Source of the DNA: Phycisphaerae bacterium | Lineage (GTDB): Bacteria; Planctomycetota; Phycisphaerae; Sedimentisphaerales; Anaerobacaceae | NCBI GenBank assembly: GCA_030601745.1 | Contig: JAUWBI010000007.1 | Location: 1-64,000 of the forward strand | Reading direction: 5' to 3' | DNA: 64,000 nucleotides | Shown: positions 36,183 to 43,847 of the stretch, piece by piece | Layout: the number at the start of each line of letters is the position of its first letter | How positions within the stretch are numbered: the first letter of the stretch is position 1 | Notes under the pieces: generated by a model | The model's input: the letters and a program-made list of their open reading frames with translations, nothing else | What the model was told of the DNA's origin: nothing | Database searches by the model: none | Made by a program: the position numbers and the translations under genes

Positions 36183-37693
36183 AAATTATTTGTCTTAATC
36201 CACCCTACAAAACGAAATTTGGTCGTTTTTCGCGTTCCTCCCGTAGCCCAGCCATTACGAAAAGTGGCACAATATATTATCCCATTTGGCTTGCTTATGC
36301 AGCGGGAGTTTTAGAAGAAGCAGGCCATAAAGTGAAATTGTTAGATTGTTGTGCTTATGAATACGACAGGAAAAAGACTTATGAGATTGTTGTGCAATTT
36401 CAACCCAAATTAATTGTTTTAGATACAAGTACTCCTAGTATTTATAATGATATAGAGATAGCGGCTCAATTGAAACAAGTTTTACCAAATAGCTTTATTA
36501 TTCTAGTCGGTACCCATGTTAGCGCCCTACAAGAGGAAACTCTAAAATTGAATGACGCGATTGATGCAGTGGCCAGACATGAGTATGATTATACCCTTAA
36601 AGAATTGGCAAAAGTTTTGTCGGAAGATGAGTTATTGGAGAAAAATAAGTATGAAGTTTTAAGTAGGATTGATGGACTTTCTTTTAGGATAGAAGGCGTG
36701 ATTATCAACAATAAAGGCCGAGAATATTTAGCAAATCTTAATGAGTTGCCCTATGTTTCGAAGGTGTATAAGAAGCATTTAGATATAAAAAAGTACTTCT
36801 TTTCTGCTGGGCAATATCCTATGGTAATGATTATGACAGGAAGAGGATGCCCGGCTAGATGTTTTTTTTGTGTTTATCCTCAGACTCTGCACGGTCGAAC
36901 ATATAGATATCGAAGTGCTGAGAATGTTGTCGGTGAGTTTGAATATATTGTGAATGAATTGCCGGAAGTTAAATCCATAGGAATTGAAGACGATACCTTT
37001 ACGTTTAATAAAGCCAGGGTCAAACAAATATGTGAACTCCTATTAGATAAGGGGATTAGCAAAAAAATAAACTGGTGGGTAAATGCAAGAGCAAATACTT
37101 TAGATTTAAGTACCATGCAATTAATGAAGAAAGCAGGATGTAGGCTTCTAATTCCAGGATTTGAAAGTGGTTCCCAGCAGATTTTGAACAATATAAGAAA
37201 AGGAATTACTTTGGAAAATTCATCTCAATTTACTAAGAGCGCCAAAAAAGCAAAATTATTAATTCACGGCTGTTTTATGGTTGGTAACCCTGGTGAAACA
37301 GAAGAAACAATGACGCAAACCTTAAAATTCGCAAAAAAACTGAATTTAGATACTGCACAATTTTTTCCTTTAATAGTTTATCCAGGAACGGAAGCATATA
37401 AGTGGGCAAGAAATAGTGGTTATTTAGCTACCAAAAACTATTCTGCTTGGTTAACGGAAGAAGGGCTACATAATTGTGTTATAAACCTTCCTGAACTGTC
37501 TTCTTGCAGGTTAGTAGAGTTTTGTAACAAAGCAAGGAAAGAATATTATCTTCGGCTAAGCTATATTCTTTATAAGTTAAAGCAGATAATTTTTAGTCCA
37601 GCAGAGTTAGCCCGGACTATAAAATCTGCTAGGATTTTCTTGAAATATTTGTTTGGCCAAGATAACAAGAAACTAAGAGGACACAAAGGATAG
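36179..37693 (+). CDS. B12-binding-domain radical SAM protein
   Basis: The N-terminal ~160 residues have a cobalamin-binding fold pattern (PIWLAYAAGVLEEAGHKVKL, IVLDTSTPSIYNDIEIA). The radical-SAM cluster motif is C224-x3-C228-x2-C231 (RGCPARCFFCVYP), followed by IEDDTF and a GSQQILNNIRKG region. The C-terminus has a helical basic tail. Enzymes of this class do C-methylation or rearrangements at unactivated carbons, so it may build an unusual sugar or tailor a lipid. It ends the ATGA-coupled run 32921-37693. Confidence 0.87.
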   Translation: MKIICLNPPYKTKFGRFSRSSRSPAITKSGTIYYPIWLAYAAGVLEEAGHKVKLLDCCAYEYDRKKTYEIVVQFQPKLIVLDTSTPSIYNDIEIAAQLKQVLPNSFIILVGTHVSALQEETLKLNDAIDAVARHEYDYTLKELAKVLSEDELLEKNKYEVLSRIDGLSFRIEGVIINNKGREYLANLNELPYVSKVYKKHLDIKKYFFSAGQYPMVMIMTGRGCPARCFFCVYPQTLHGRTYRYRSAENVVGEFEYIVNELPEVKSIGIEDDTFTFNKARVKQICELLLDKGISKKINWWVNARANTLDLSTMQLMKKAGCRLLIPGFESGSQQILNNIRKGITLENSSQFTKSAKKAKLLIHGCFMVGNPGETEETMTQTLKFAKKLNLDTAQFFPLIVYPGTEAYKWARNSGYLATKNYSAWLTEEGLHNCVINLPELSSCRLVEFCNKARKEYYLRLSYILYKLKQIIFSPAELARTIKSARIFLKYLFGQDNKKLRGHKG

Positions 37694-37788
37694 AGATTGC
37701 AACATGCTGCACTTTCTAAAAACCGGATTTTTAGTTTGCCAAGTTCTATAGCTTATAAAACTGGAGGAGGCTTTTTCACCCTTTACAG

Positions 37789-38091
37789 TCATGGGCATGT
37801 GGCAAGATTAAAGAAATGTTTTCTTCCCCGCCGAGTGGCGTAGAATACTACGGCGTTCTGCATGCGACGGATGACGGCAAAAAATCGCCTCACAGTAAAC
37901 CATAGCAGGCGGACAGCACGACACCGGAAAGTTACCCAGGTCATACGCGAGTTAAACAGTTGCGGTTGGATGTAGTGGTCCATAAAGTAATAACGTGACA
38001 GATGTGTATAGTTCAAGGCGTACTTGTCCCTACCTTGATTCAATGGTTTACTTTGCCGGTATTCACGAAGCCCTCCTTTCGACAGGTTCAA
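37789..38091 (-). CDS. Possible hypothetical protein or decayed gene in a 500-bp gap
   Basis: The 100-residue frame (LSRYYFMDHYIQPQLFNSRM and following) looks protein-like, basic and aromatic, but I recognise no family and its TTG start has no fitting ribosome site. It is the only minus-strand frame inside the polysaccharide operon. The rest of the gap 37694-38216 shows nothing. It may be a transposase remnant. Confidence 0.25.
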   Translation of the reverse strand: MNLSKGGLREYRQSKPLNQGRDKYALNYTHLSRYYFMDHYIQPQLFNSRMTWVTFRCRAVRLLWFTVRRFFAVIRRMQNAVVFYATRRGRKHFFNLATCP

Positions 38092-38216
38092 TTTTAATCT
38101 GTTTGAATTCCACTCAAAAATGTGTCTTGTCGGTGGTATAAGGTTATCAAAATGGATAGGATTCTTTCTCTGGCTTTTTGTTCACCGGGTCGTTTAATTG
38201 ATGGAGAGGAGTTAAA

Positions 38217-39368
38217 ATGGCTTTAGTGAGCTTTTGGATTTTTGTTGTTTTAATCTTATACTCTTATTTTGGATACCCATTAATCCTGTGTTTTCTAATA
38301 CTCTTAAAAAAGAAGGAGATATACCAAGGGGACACCATGGTATGTAATTATCCTACTGTTTCTTTGATAGTTTCCGCATATAACGAAGAAAAGGTGATAG
38401 AGGATAAGATTAGAAACAGCCTAGCGCTCGATTACCCTAAAGATAAACTTCAGATAGTGGTTGTTTCTGATGGATCTACGGATAATACCGATAGTATTGT
38501 AAAAAGATACTCTTCTAACTTTGATAATGTTAAGTTAATAAGAGTAGAGGGTCGCATAGGGAAAGACCTTGCCCTAAATAAAGCTATTCCCGAGATTTCC
38601 GGAACTGTAGTGATTTTCTCGGACGCAAATTCAATATATCTGAAGGATGCTGTGAAAAATCTACTAAGACATTTCAGGCGGGGAAAAGTAGGCTGTGTAG
38701 TTGGTGAGCTAAGATATATTGGCGTTCAGAACTCTGATGTCAGTCAAGGAGAGAGTCTTTATTGGAAGTACGAGTCGCTCATAAAGAGAGCGGAAAGTCA
38801 ACTGGGCTCACTTTTAGTTGGAAACGGTTCAATATTTGCTATTAGGAAAGAATTATATTCCACGATGGAGTTGAATGTTGCGAATGACTTTCAAATACCA
38901 ATGGAGATCGGAGCGAAAAGATATGAAGTGATTTATGAGCCTGATGCTATAGCTATTGAAAAAGCAGCTATATCATCAAAAGAAGAATTTAGAAGAAAAG
39001 TAAGGATAATAAATCAAGGTTTAGCGGGTTCTTTAAATCTCCGTAGGAAAATAATGGGCTTGAGACTCTTTCAACTCGTCTCCCATAAGCTTTTGAGATG
39101 GCTTGTAGCCATATTTTTAATTTTGATATTTCTGTCGAATATTTTTATGATAGATTCTAATTTTTACAGGATATTTCTTTTACTGCAATTATCATTTTAT
39201 GGACTAGCTGGCCTTGGGGCATATTTACAATGGAAAGAATTTCGCTGCAGAATTTTTTACATTCCTTTCTATTTTTGCCTGGTCAACTTCGCAGCGCTTG
39301 TTGCCCTATTTGAGTTTCTATCAGGCAAGCGTTATTCTGTATGGAATGTTGCCCCTACAACAAGATAA
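38217..39368 (+). CDS. Membrane GT2-family glycosyltransferase
   Basis: GT-A features: VSLIVSAYNEEKVIEDK, VVVSDGSTDNTDSIV, a DAN motif (FSDANSIYL) in place of DxD, and the acceptor-side motif region near 205-235. A membrane helix at the N-terminus and three at the C-terminus (about 290-375) resemble the hyaluronan/cellulose-synthase-like subgroup. The Q/RxxRW motif appears as altered sequence (INQGLAGSLNLRRKI). The start follows GGAGAGGAGTTAAA. It is the last glycosyltransferase before the terminator. Confidence 0.88.
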   Translation: MALVSFWIFVVLILYSYFGYPLILCFLILLKKKEIYQGDTMVCNYPTVSLIVSAYNEEKVIEDKIRNSLALDYPKDKLQIVVVSDGSTDNTDSIVKRYSSNFDNVKLIRVEGRIGKDLALNKAIPEISGTVVIFSDANSIYLKDAVKNLLRHFRRGKVGCVVGELRYIGVQNSDVSQGESLYWKYESLIKRAESQLGSLLVGNGSIFAIRKELYSTMELNVANDFQIPMEIGAKRYEVIYEPDAIAIEKAAISSKEEFRRKVRIINQGLAGSLNLRRKIMGLRLFQLVSHKLLRWLVAIFLILIFLSNIFMIDSNFYRIFLLLQLSFYGLAGLGAYLQWKEFRCRIFYIPFYFCLVNFAALVALFEFLSGKRYSVWNVAPTTR

Positions 39369-39482
39369 ATCCATGGCTAACCGCCATCTTCGTGCTCTTC
39401 GCGATAAAAATATCCAGGCAATCCTGTCAAAAAATAAAATAACTAAAAAATCCGTGGCTGACCTCTGCTTACTAATCGCTAA

Positions 39483-39719
39483 ATGCTAAAGTCTAACACA
39501 TATTTTAATATCAAGTGGCTAATAGTAGCGGTGACTTTTGCAGTGGGTGTTCTCGTTTTTTCCCATCTATTCCCGCCTTTTCCCAGCCGAACCGCCAGCT
39601 TGACCGACTGGCTGGCTAATATTATTGGTGTCTCCGGTGTCCTGCTGTTCTTTCTTGGTTTCAAGCGTCCCGGATACCAATCAACCCTGACCACCCAACA
39701 CCCAACCCCTGAGACCTAA
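39483..39719 (+). CDS. Small membrane protein, perhaps a shortened VanZ-like gene
   Basis: The 78-residue frame has two hydrophobic segments (KWLIVAVTFAVGVLVFSHLF and WLANIIGVSGVLLFFLGF). Its N-terminal helix ends in FSHLFP and the C-terminal SLTDWLANIIG resembles VanZ ends, so it may be a VanZ-family gene that lost its middle. Ribosome site is poor. The C-terminus runs into low-complexity sequence (TTQHPTPET), so the real end is uncertain. Confidence 0.4.
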   Translation: MLKSNTYFNIKWLIVAVTFAVGVLVFSHLFPPFPSRTASLTDWLANIIGVSGVLLFFLGFKRPGYQSTLTTQHPTPET

Positions 39720-39857
39720 TACCTGAATGCTGATACCTGAAACCTGACCGCTAACAGCAAATCGCTGAAAGCTAAAATAAAACCGGCATCGTTGGGCGGT
39801 TCGGCTCTTCCACGAAGTTCCGCCGAGCCTGTCCCATCCTTAACGATGCCGGCCTCG

Positions 39858-39892
39858 GGAGGGTCGCAGACCGCGGCCCTCCTATTTTTTTA
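39858..39892 (+). terminator. Strong Rho-independent terminator closing the polysaccharide locus
   Basis: GGAGGGTCGC (39858-39867) pairs with GCGGCCCTCC (39873-39882) over 10 bp with one G-U pair and loop AGACC, followed by TATTTTTTTAT. A larger inverted repeat (CCGGCATCGTT / AACGATGCCGG) lies just upstream. Confidence 0.85.
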
Positions 39893-40435
39893 TCGGCATT
39901 CAGGGCTTATAGCTTGATACTCAACTAATGGTGTGCAGTGCACACCCTACGGACCACATTTCTCGTCCTCGTCATCGAAGCACCCCATCATATCTACCTT
40001 CAACCCTCTGTAGCCTCCGGCTTTCTTTACAGGCCCTCCCTCTCCACTCCCCTTGCGTCCTACTCGTCTGTGCTCTATCTGCTCAGCTTTAACCACAATC
40101 CGGGCTTGTGCTGATAGGATACGCTTACCGAGATTTCGAGCTGCTATCAGCCGGTGATTTTATCCGCTTCCCCTCTTTCAGCAAGATTTCAAAAAAACTT
40201 GGCAGTTTGAAAGAAAACGCTAAAAGTTCAGTGCAAAAAGCTATTCACTTGTCGGCTTTGATTATAGTTTTTGCCCTGTTGACAGGCAAGGAAAAACAAG
40301 GCGATTCCTTGCCTTTTAAGCCAAAATCCCGTAGAATTACGGATATGGAAAAGGCGAAAATCAAGCATATTTGCGCTTATGATGAGGGACGGTTAGCTGT
40401 GGGAAATCGAAAGAATGGTAGGTTCACAGGGAAAG
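39893..40435. other. Intergenic stretch between cargo and mobility module
   Basis: ORF 40108-40464 lacks a ribosome site and is not convincing. The stretch has an 8-bp palindrome (GGTGTGCA-G-TGCACACC, 39930-39946), a pyrimidine-rich run, and at 40323-40340 AAAATCCCGTAG followed by AATTACGG, which matches the first 12 bases of the P1/P2 operator context. Confidence 0.45.
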
Positions 40436-41278
40436 ATGATGCGTCTGAAACCAGTAGACATTGACCATATAATCAAGAAAATTGAAAAAATAACGGTTGC
40501 TTTAACCAAGACCGATTTTCTCACCCGGCAAGAGCAGAAGCAGTTACAAAGATACACCAGCTATGAAAATTGGCGAAAGCTGGAAATGGATTTAAGCAAG
40601 ATTGACGTCAGACCGTTTAACGGCGAGGAAGACAAGCACCGCCGAAATAAAATTAAGTACAACGCAGATACCTCACAGGCGTTGAAAGATAAATTATCGA
40701 AGGCACAAACAGAACACATCGGGACCACTCTTCAGCCATTACAAAAAGAGCTTGACGGATATTTGATTCCAGAGCGTTGGAATGAGATAAGGCAGCTCAG
40801 TAGGCAAGGTAATCAATTAAAGCAAGACATCGAAGTATTTATATGGATTTTTGCATTTACCCACGGAGATGGCAGAACCTGTTATTATGACCGGCGGTGT
40901 GTTACCAGGTTCCCTCCGACACAATTCCTAAAAAGTATTGTCTTTAATAATACCATAACCGCTCTTAAGGAAAAAGTAATTCACGAACTCAAACAGGTCA
41001 AAGCAAGCTTGGAATACAAACAAACACCAGAGCCAGTAGAAACAGGGCAGGAAACTAAGCCTATCAAAGAGCCAAAAACAAAGAAACGAGGTCGACCAAG
41101 GGTATATACAGATGACCAACTAAAGCGGATGCTGGATTCATATGATGAGTTCTACGAAGAAACCAAAGATTCAAAGGCTGCTTGGAACAAGGTTGCTAAA
41201 CACCACGGCGCAAAGAACGGTGATGCTGCAAGAGTAGCCTGTATGAATTACCGAAAGCGATTGAAAAAAAGTAAATAA
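40436..41278 (+). CDS. Hypothetical element protein with AT-hook-like motif
   Basis: ATG 40436 (or 40439) follows CAGGGAAAG; the track start 40415 is a TTG. The 280-residue protein is highly charged and helical. Near the C-terminus KKRGRPRVYTDDQL is an AT-hook-like segment, followed by a helical domain (AAWNKVAKHHGAKNGDAARV) that could be a small HTH. It has no membrane helix. A DNA-binding role in the mobility module is likely but not proved. Confidence 0.6.
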   Translation: MMRLKPVDIDHIIKKIEKITVALTKTDFLTRQEQKQLQRYTSYENWRKLEMDLSKIDVRPFNGEEDKHRRNKIKYNADTSQALKDKLSKAQTEHIGTTLQPLQKELDGYLIPERWNEIRQLSRQGNQLKQDIEVFIWIFAFTHGDGRTCYYDRRCVTRFPPTQFLKSIVFNNTITALKEKVIHELKQVKASLEYKQTPEPVETGQETKPIKEPKTKKRGRPRVYTDDQLKRMLDSYDEFYEETKDSKAAWNKVAKHHGAKNGDAARVACMNYRKRLKKSK

Positions 41279-41458
41279 TTATTTTTCTTCATTTTTCTTC
41301 ACTGTAAAAGTTCAAAAAAATTTTAACAATTTTACAAGATAATTCGTTGATGTAAGTCATTTTTATTTCGGCGACTAAGGCATCCTAATATTGTCTAAAG
41401 TATCATATTAGAGACAAAAAAACACACCCTAATTGTGTCCATTTTTGTTCACTGTTTT

Positions 41459-41505
41459 AATTGCTCCTGTAAAGTAAATCATTTTTCTAAATTTTAGGAG
41501 TAATT
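41459..41505 (+). promoter_or_regulatory. Hairpin that would hide the excisionase ribosome site
   Basis: AATTGCTCCT (41459-41468) pairs with AGGAGTAATT (41496-41505) over 10 bp with one G-U pair. The right arm contains the AGGAG ribosome site of the gene starting at 41509. The hairpin would keep translation of the excisionase-like protein low. Upstream, TTTTT(C/G)TTCACTGT and GTAA(G/A)TCATTTTT each occur twice (41290-41490). Confidence 0.65.
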
Positions 41506-41508
41506 AAG

Positions 41509-41748
41509 ATGACTAACAAAAACACAAATCAAACCTGTCAACTGCTTAGCGCAAAGGCGCTGGGGCAAATGCTCAGTTTGAGCAAGCGGCAAATCTTTAG
41601 GCTCGATAGTTGCGGCAAAATCGGCCCAGCGAAATTGAAAATCGGGGGTAGTGTGAGGTGGCGTCAGGATGAGGTAGCGGACTGGCTGGCCGCTGGGGCG
41701 GTTGATAGAAAAACGTGGGAAGCTATGGAGGGAAGTAAAAATGAGTGA
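41509..41748 (+). CDS. AlpA/MerR-like excisionase-type HTH protein
   Basis: The 79-residue protein is a helix-turn-helix of the HTH_17 class: LLSAKALGQMLSLSKRQIFR, then KIGGSVRWRQDEVADWLAAG. Members of this class bend DNA at att sites or activate integrase. It is the first gene of a tight cluster with overlapping genes. Translation is probably limited by the hairpin over its ribosome site. The most likely job is control of excision of this element. Confidence 0.82.
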   Translation: MTNKNTNQTCQLLSAKALGQMLSLSKRQIFRLDSCGKIGPAKLKIGGSVRWRQDEVADWLAAGAVDRKTWEAMEGSKNE

Positions 41749-41872
41749 GCGACTACAAAGTAAGGGCTACCTGCCACGTCCAGCAGGTAGCCCTTACAAA
41801 AACGAAAATACCCGAATACCACCTACCAAAACCACTCCGAGGAGTCAAGGGAAAATCTCAGGGTGTAAATAA
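41741..41872 (+). CDS. Small 43-residue protein overlapping the excisionase
   Basis: ATG 41741 lies inside the end of the excisionase gene and follows GGAGGGAAG. The stop TAA shares its last A with the next ATG (TAATG), so the three genes are translationally coupled. The peptide is basic and Pro-rich (TRIPPTKTTPRSQGK). It also spans the 15-bp inverted repeat, which codes YLPRPAG and neighbours. It is unknown, and may be only a coupling device. Confidence 0.45.
   Translation: MSERLQSKGYLPRPAGSPYKNENTRIPPTKTTPRSQGKISGCK
41760..41797. repeat. Perfect 15-bp inverted repeat in the mobility module
   Basis: GTAAGGGCTACCTGC (41760-41774) and GCAGGTAGCCCTTAC (41783-41797) flank the loop CACGTCCA. 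It is not followed by a T-run. Between an excisionase-like gene and a prim-pol gene it could be a regulator site, a nick or replication start signal, or an RNA hairpin controlling the downstream gene. Confidence 0.85.
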
Positions 41873-42276
41873 TGGCTAAGAGGAAAAGGACTGTTGGTTT
41901 ACTCGCCTTCTTAAAGGGTAATACAGACCCGGCGGTAGGTATGCCTGGCTGCGCTAACTACGACCATCGCTACGGCGGCTGTTTGTTCAGACATAAGTGT
42001 TTAGTGCAACAGGGTGAACGCTGCAGATATTTTGAGCGGACTGTGTTGCCAACGGCAGCAGATATTGGCTTGAAGGACTTGATTTATTCTCTCTATGAAG
42101 AGCAGGTCGGTATCGATAGCAATGGCCTGCTCAAGAGAGGTCAAATACGAAGGTGTCCTGATTGCGCCGATGAGGTAGGACCACGACAGAGGTATTGCCA
42201 GAAATGCTCAAAAAGACGAAGGCGGGAATCCTATCGCAGGGCAAGAGAAAAACACCGGTTGATGCGCAACACTTGA
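41872..42276 (+). CDS. Cys-rich element protein
   Basis: The 134-residue protein has two cysteine groups: CANYDHRYGGCLFRHKC followed by GERCRYFE (about residues 27-56), and CPDCADEVGPRQRYCQKC near 98-115, which is a zinc-ribbon pattern. A basic tail (KRRRRESYRRAREKHR) follows. It resembles Cys-rich proteins of phage-like elements whose function is unknown. Zinc and nucleic-acid binding are inferred. Confidence 0.65.
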   Translation: MAKRKRTVGLLAFLKGNTDPAVGMPGCANYDHRYGGCLFRHKCLVQQGERCRYFERTVLPTAADIGLKDLIYSLYEEQVGIDSNGLLKRGQIRRCPDCADEVGPRQRYCQKCSKRRRRESYRRAREKHRLMRNT

Positions 42277-42407
42277 GCGATTTTGCCCTCAAAATTTTGC
42301 ACTCTAAGGGGTGTTTCGAGGCCGTTTAGAAAGTGACTGTAAAAATACGTGGCATAGGGTTATATTTTTGCTGTTTGGAGCTTAACTGTTGCGCTGGTGA
42401 TAGGTAA

Positions 42408-43577
42408 ATGAGAAAAAGACCAGATAATAAAAAGACAGTTCTGGATTATGCTTTGAAGTATGAACAGCTTGGCTTGTGCGTTATCCCTGTCCCATATGGC
42501 ACGAAAGCTGCCCGGATAAAATGGGGCAAGTACCAGAAAAGCCGACCAGACGAAAAGCAGCTACGAATGTGGTTTACAAACAATGACAGAAATATCGCTG
42601 TAGTGCTGGGTGAGGTATCTGGGGGCCTGACTGCTCTTGACTTTGACTTGCTGGAAAGATATGAGTGGTGGAAAGAAAAATGCCCCGACCTTGCGCAGAA
42701 ATTGCCAGCTGCGAAGACGTCCAAAGGAATGCACGTTTACTTCCGGTCGAAACTAACAAAATCCAAGAAATACAGCAAAATGGACCTCAAGGCTTCAGGA
42801 TATGTTGTACTACCGCCTTCAGTCCACGAAGATGGCTCAAAGTACGAATGGCTCAAGCCATTGCCTGAAAAAATCGATGAACTCCCCTTGCTTAACCCTC
42901 TTGATTGGCACCTCGACCAGTTTACAGAAGACACTGAAGAACCGGAAGACCCTGAAGACACACAGGACGCTGAAAGACATAGAAGCCATAAGGGAGGGGA
43001 GGGGTTCTTGGATTATCTTGATGATGAAGTAAGAAAAGAGGTCGAGAGGGCGATAGAACATACCCTGCCAAAGAAAGTAGGCCAACGAAATGATGCAGTT
43101 TTCCCACTTTGTCAGTGGTTGAAAGCTATACCTGAATTAAGAGACTTGTCAGCAAGAGAACTTAAGCCTATTGTAAGAGAATGGCATAAGAGGGCGTATC
43201 TGGATATTGGAACGAAAAGTTTCACAGCAACTTGGGCCGATTTTGTTCATGCCTGGAAAAGGGTTAAGTGGCCGAAAGGAGATATTATGTTGAGTCAAGC
43301 AGTAAAAAGAGTGCTGGAAGGCAAGACCATTTTACCGGAAGCGGAGGAATACGACACAGAGGAAGCACGTTTATTATTGAAAGTCTGCTACGAGCTTCAG
43401 CAGGGCACAGGTGATAATCCGTTCTTTTTAGCTTCCCGAACAGCTGGGGGTATTGTTGGTATATCACATAGAACAGCTTACAAACTGCTGGAGATGTTTG
43501 TCTCTGACGGCAAATTGGATTGTGTCGACAAACACACGACAACAAAGGCTCCCAGATACCGATATATTGGAGACTGA
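42408..43577 (+). CDS. Bifunctional primase/polymerase (prim-pol) domain protein
   Basis: The N-terminal half (about 10-165) carries the prim-pol motifs: LGLCVIPVPYGTKAA, the metal-binding ALDFD, AAKTSKGMHVYF and GYVVLPPSVHEDGSKYEWL. The C-terminal half is helical, ending in a winged-helix-like part (AGGIVGISHRTAYKLLEMF). No helicase motifs, so it depends on a host or other helicase. It probably starts replication of the excised element. Confidence 0.88.
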   Translation: MRKRPDNKKTVLDYALKYEQLGLCVIPVPYGTKAARIKWGKYQKSRPDEKQLRMWFTNNDRNIAVVLGEVSGGLTALDFDLLERYEWWKEKCPDLAQKLPAAKTSKGMHVYFRSKLTKSKKYSKMDLKASGYVVLPPSVHEDGSKYEWLKPLPEKIDELPLLNPLDWHLDQFTEDTEEPEDPEDTQDAERHRSHKGGEGFLDYLDDEVRKEVERAIEHTLPKKVGQRNDAVFPLCQWLKAIPELRDLSARELKPIVREWHKRAYLDIGTKSFTATWADFVHAWKRVKWPKGDIMLSQAVKRVLEGKTILPEAEEYDTEEARLLLKVCYELQQGTGDNPFFLASRTAGGIVGISHRTAYKLLEMFVSDGKLDCVDKHTTTKAPRYRYIGD

Positions 43578-43607
43578 AAAAAATTTCTGATTTTTTAGAT
43601 TTTGTGT

Positions 43608-43635
43608 TTGACGCATCGTCAAATTCCGATATAAT
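43608..43635 (+). promoter_or_regulatory. Promoter giving a nearly leaderless XRE transcript
   Basis: TTGACG (43608-43613), 16 bp, TATAAT (43630-43635). The expected start of transcription is about 43642, and the ATG of the regulator is at 43643, so the mRNA would have no leader. Confidence 0.65.
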
Positions 43636-43642
43636 CAACGGT

Positions 43643-43843
43643 ATGATTTTGGAAAACATAGCAAAAGCAATAGAAAAGTCTGGCAAAAGCAGGTATCAAA
43701 TCAGCAAGGATACACGTATTGACAATGCTGTGCTTTGCCGGATAGTGAGCGGCGGCAGTTGTAGTATCGAAACTGCTGATGTTTTGTGTAAATATCTTGG
43801 ACTGGAACTTAAACCGAAAAAGAGCAAGAAAAAGGCAAGGTGA
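43643..43843 (+). CDS. Small XRE-type regulator upstream of the integrase
   Basis: The track start (43520) lies inside the prim-pol gene; ATG 43643 follows a strong promoter and gives a 66-residue protein. A helix-turn-helix is evident (SRYQISKDTRIDNAVLCRIV, then SIETADVLCKYLGLEL). Its stop is 4 nt before the integrase start, so it is probably the repressor of integrase and of its own promoter. Confidence 0.8.
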   Translation: MILENIAKAIEKSGKSRYQISKDTRIDNAVLCRIVSGGSCSIETADVLCKYLGLELKPKKSKKKAR

Positions 43844-43847
43844 TATT

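Noticed and set aside
40108-40464. 118-aa ORF before the AT-hook protein
   Set aside because: No ribosome site; it overlaps the better-supported gene and carries an unrelated low-quality frame.
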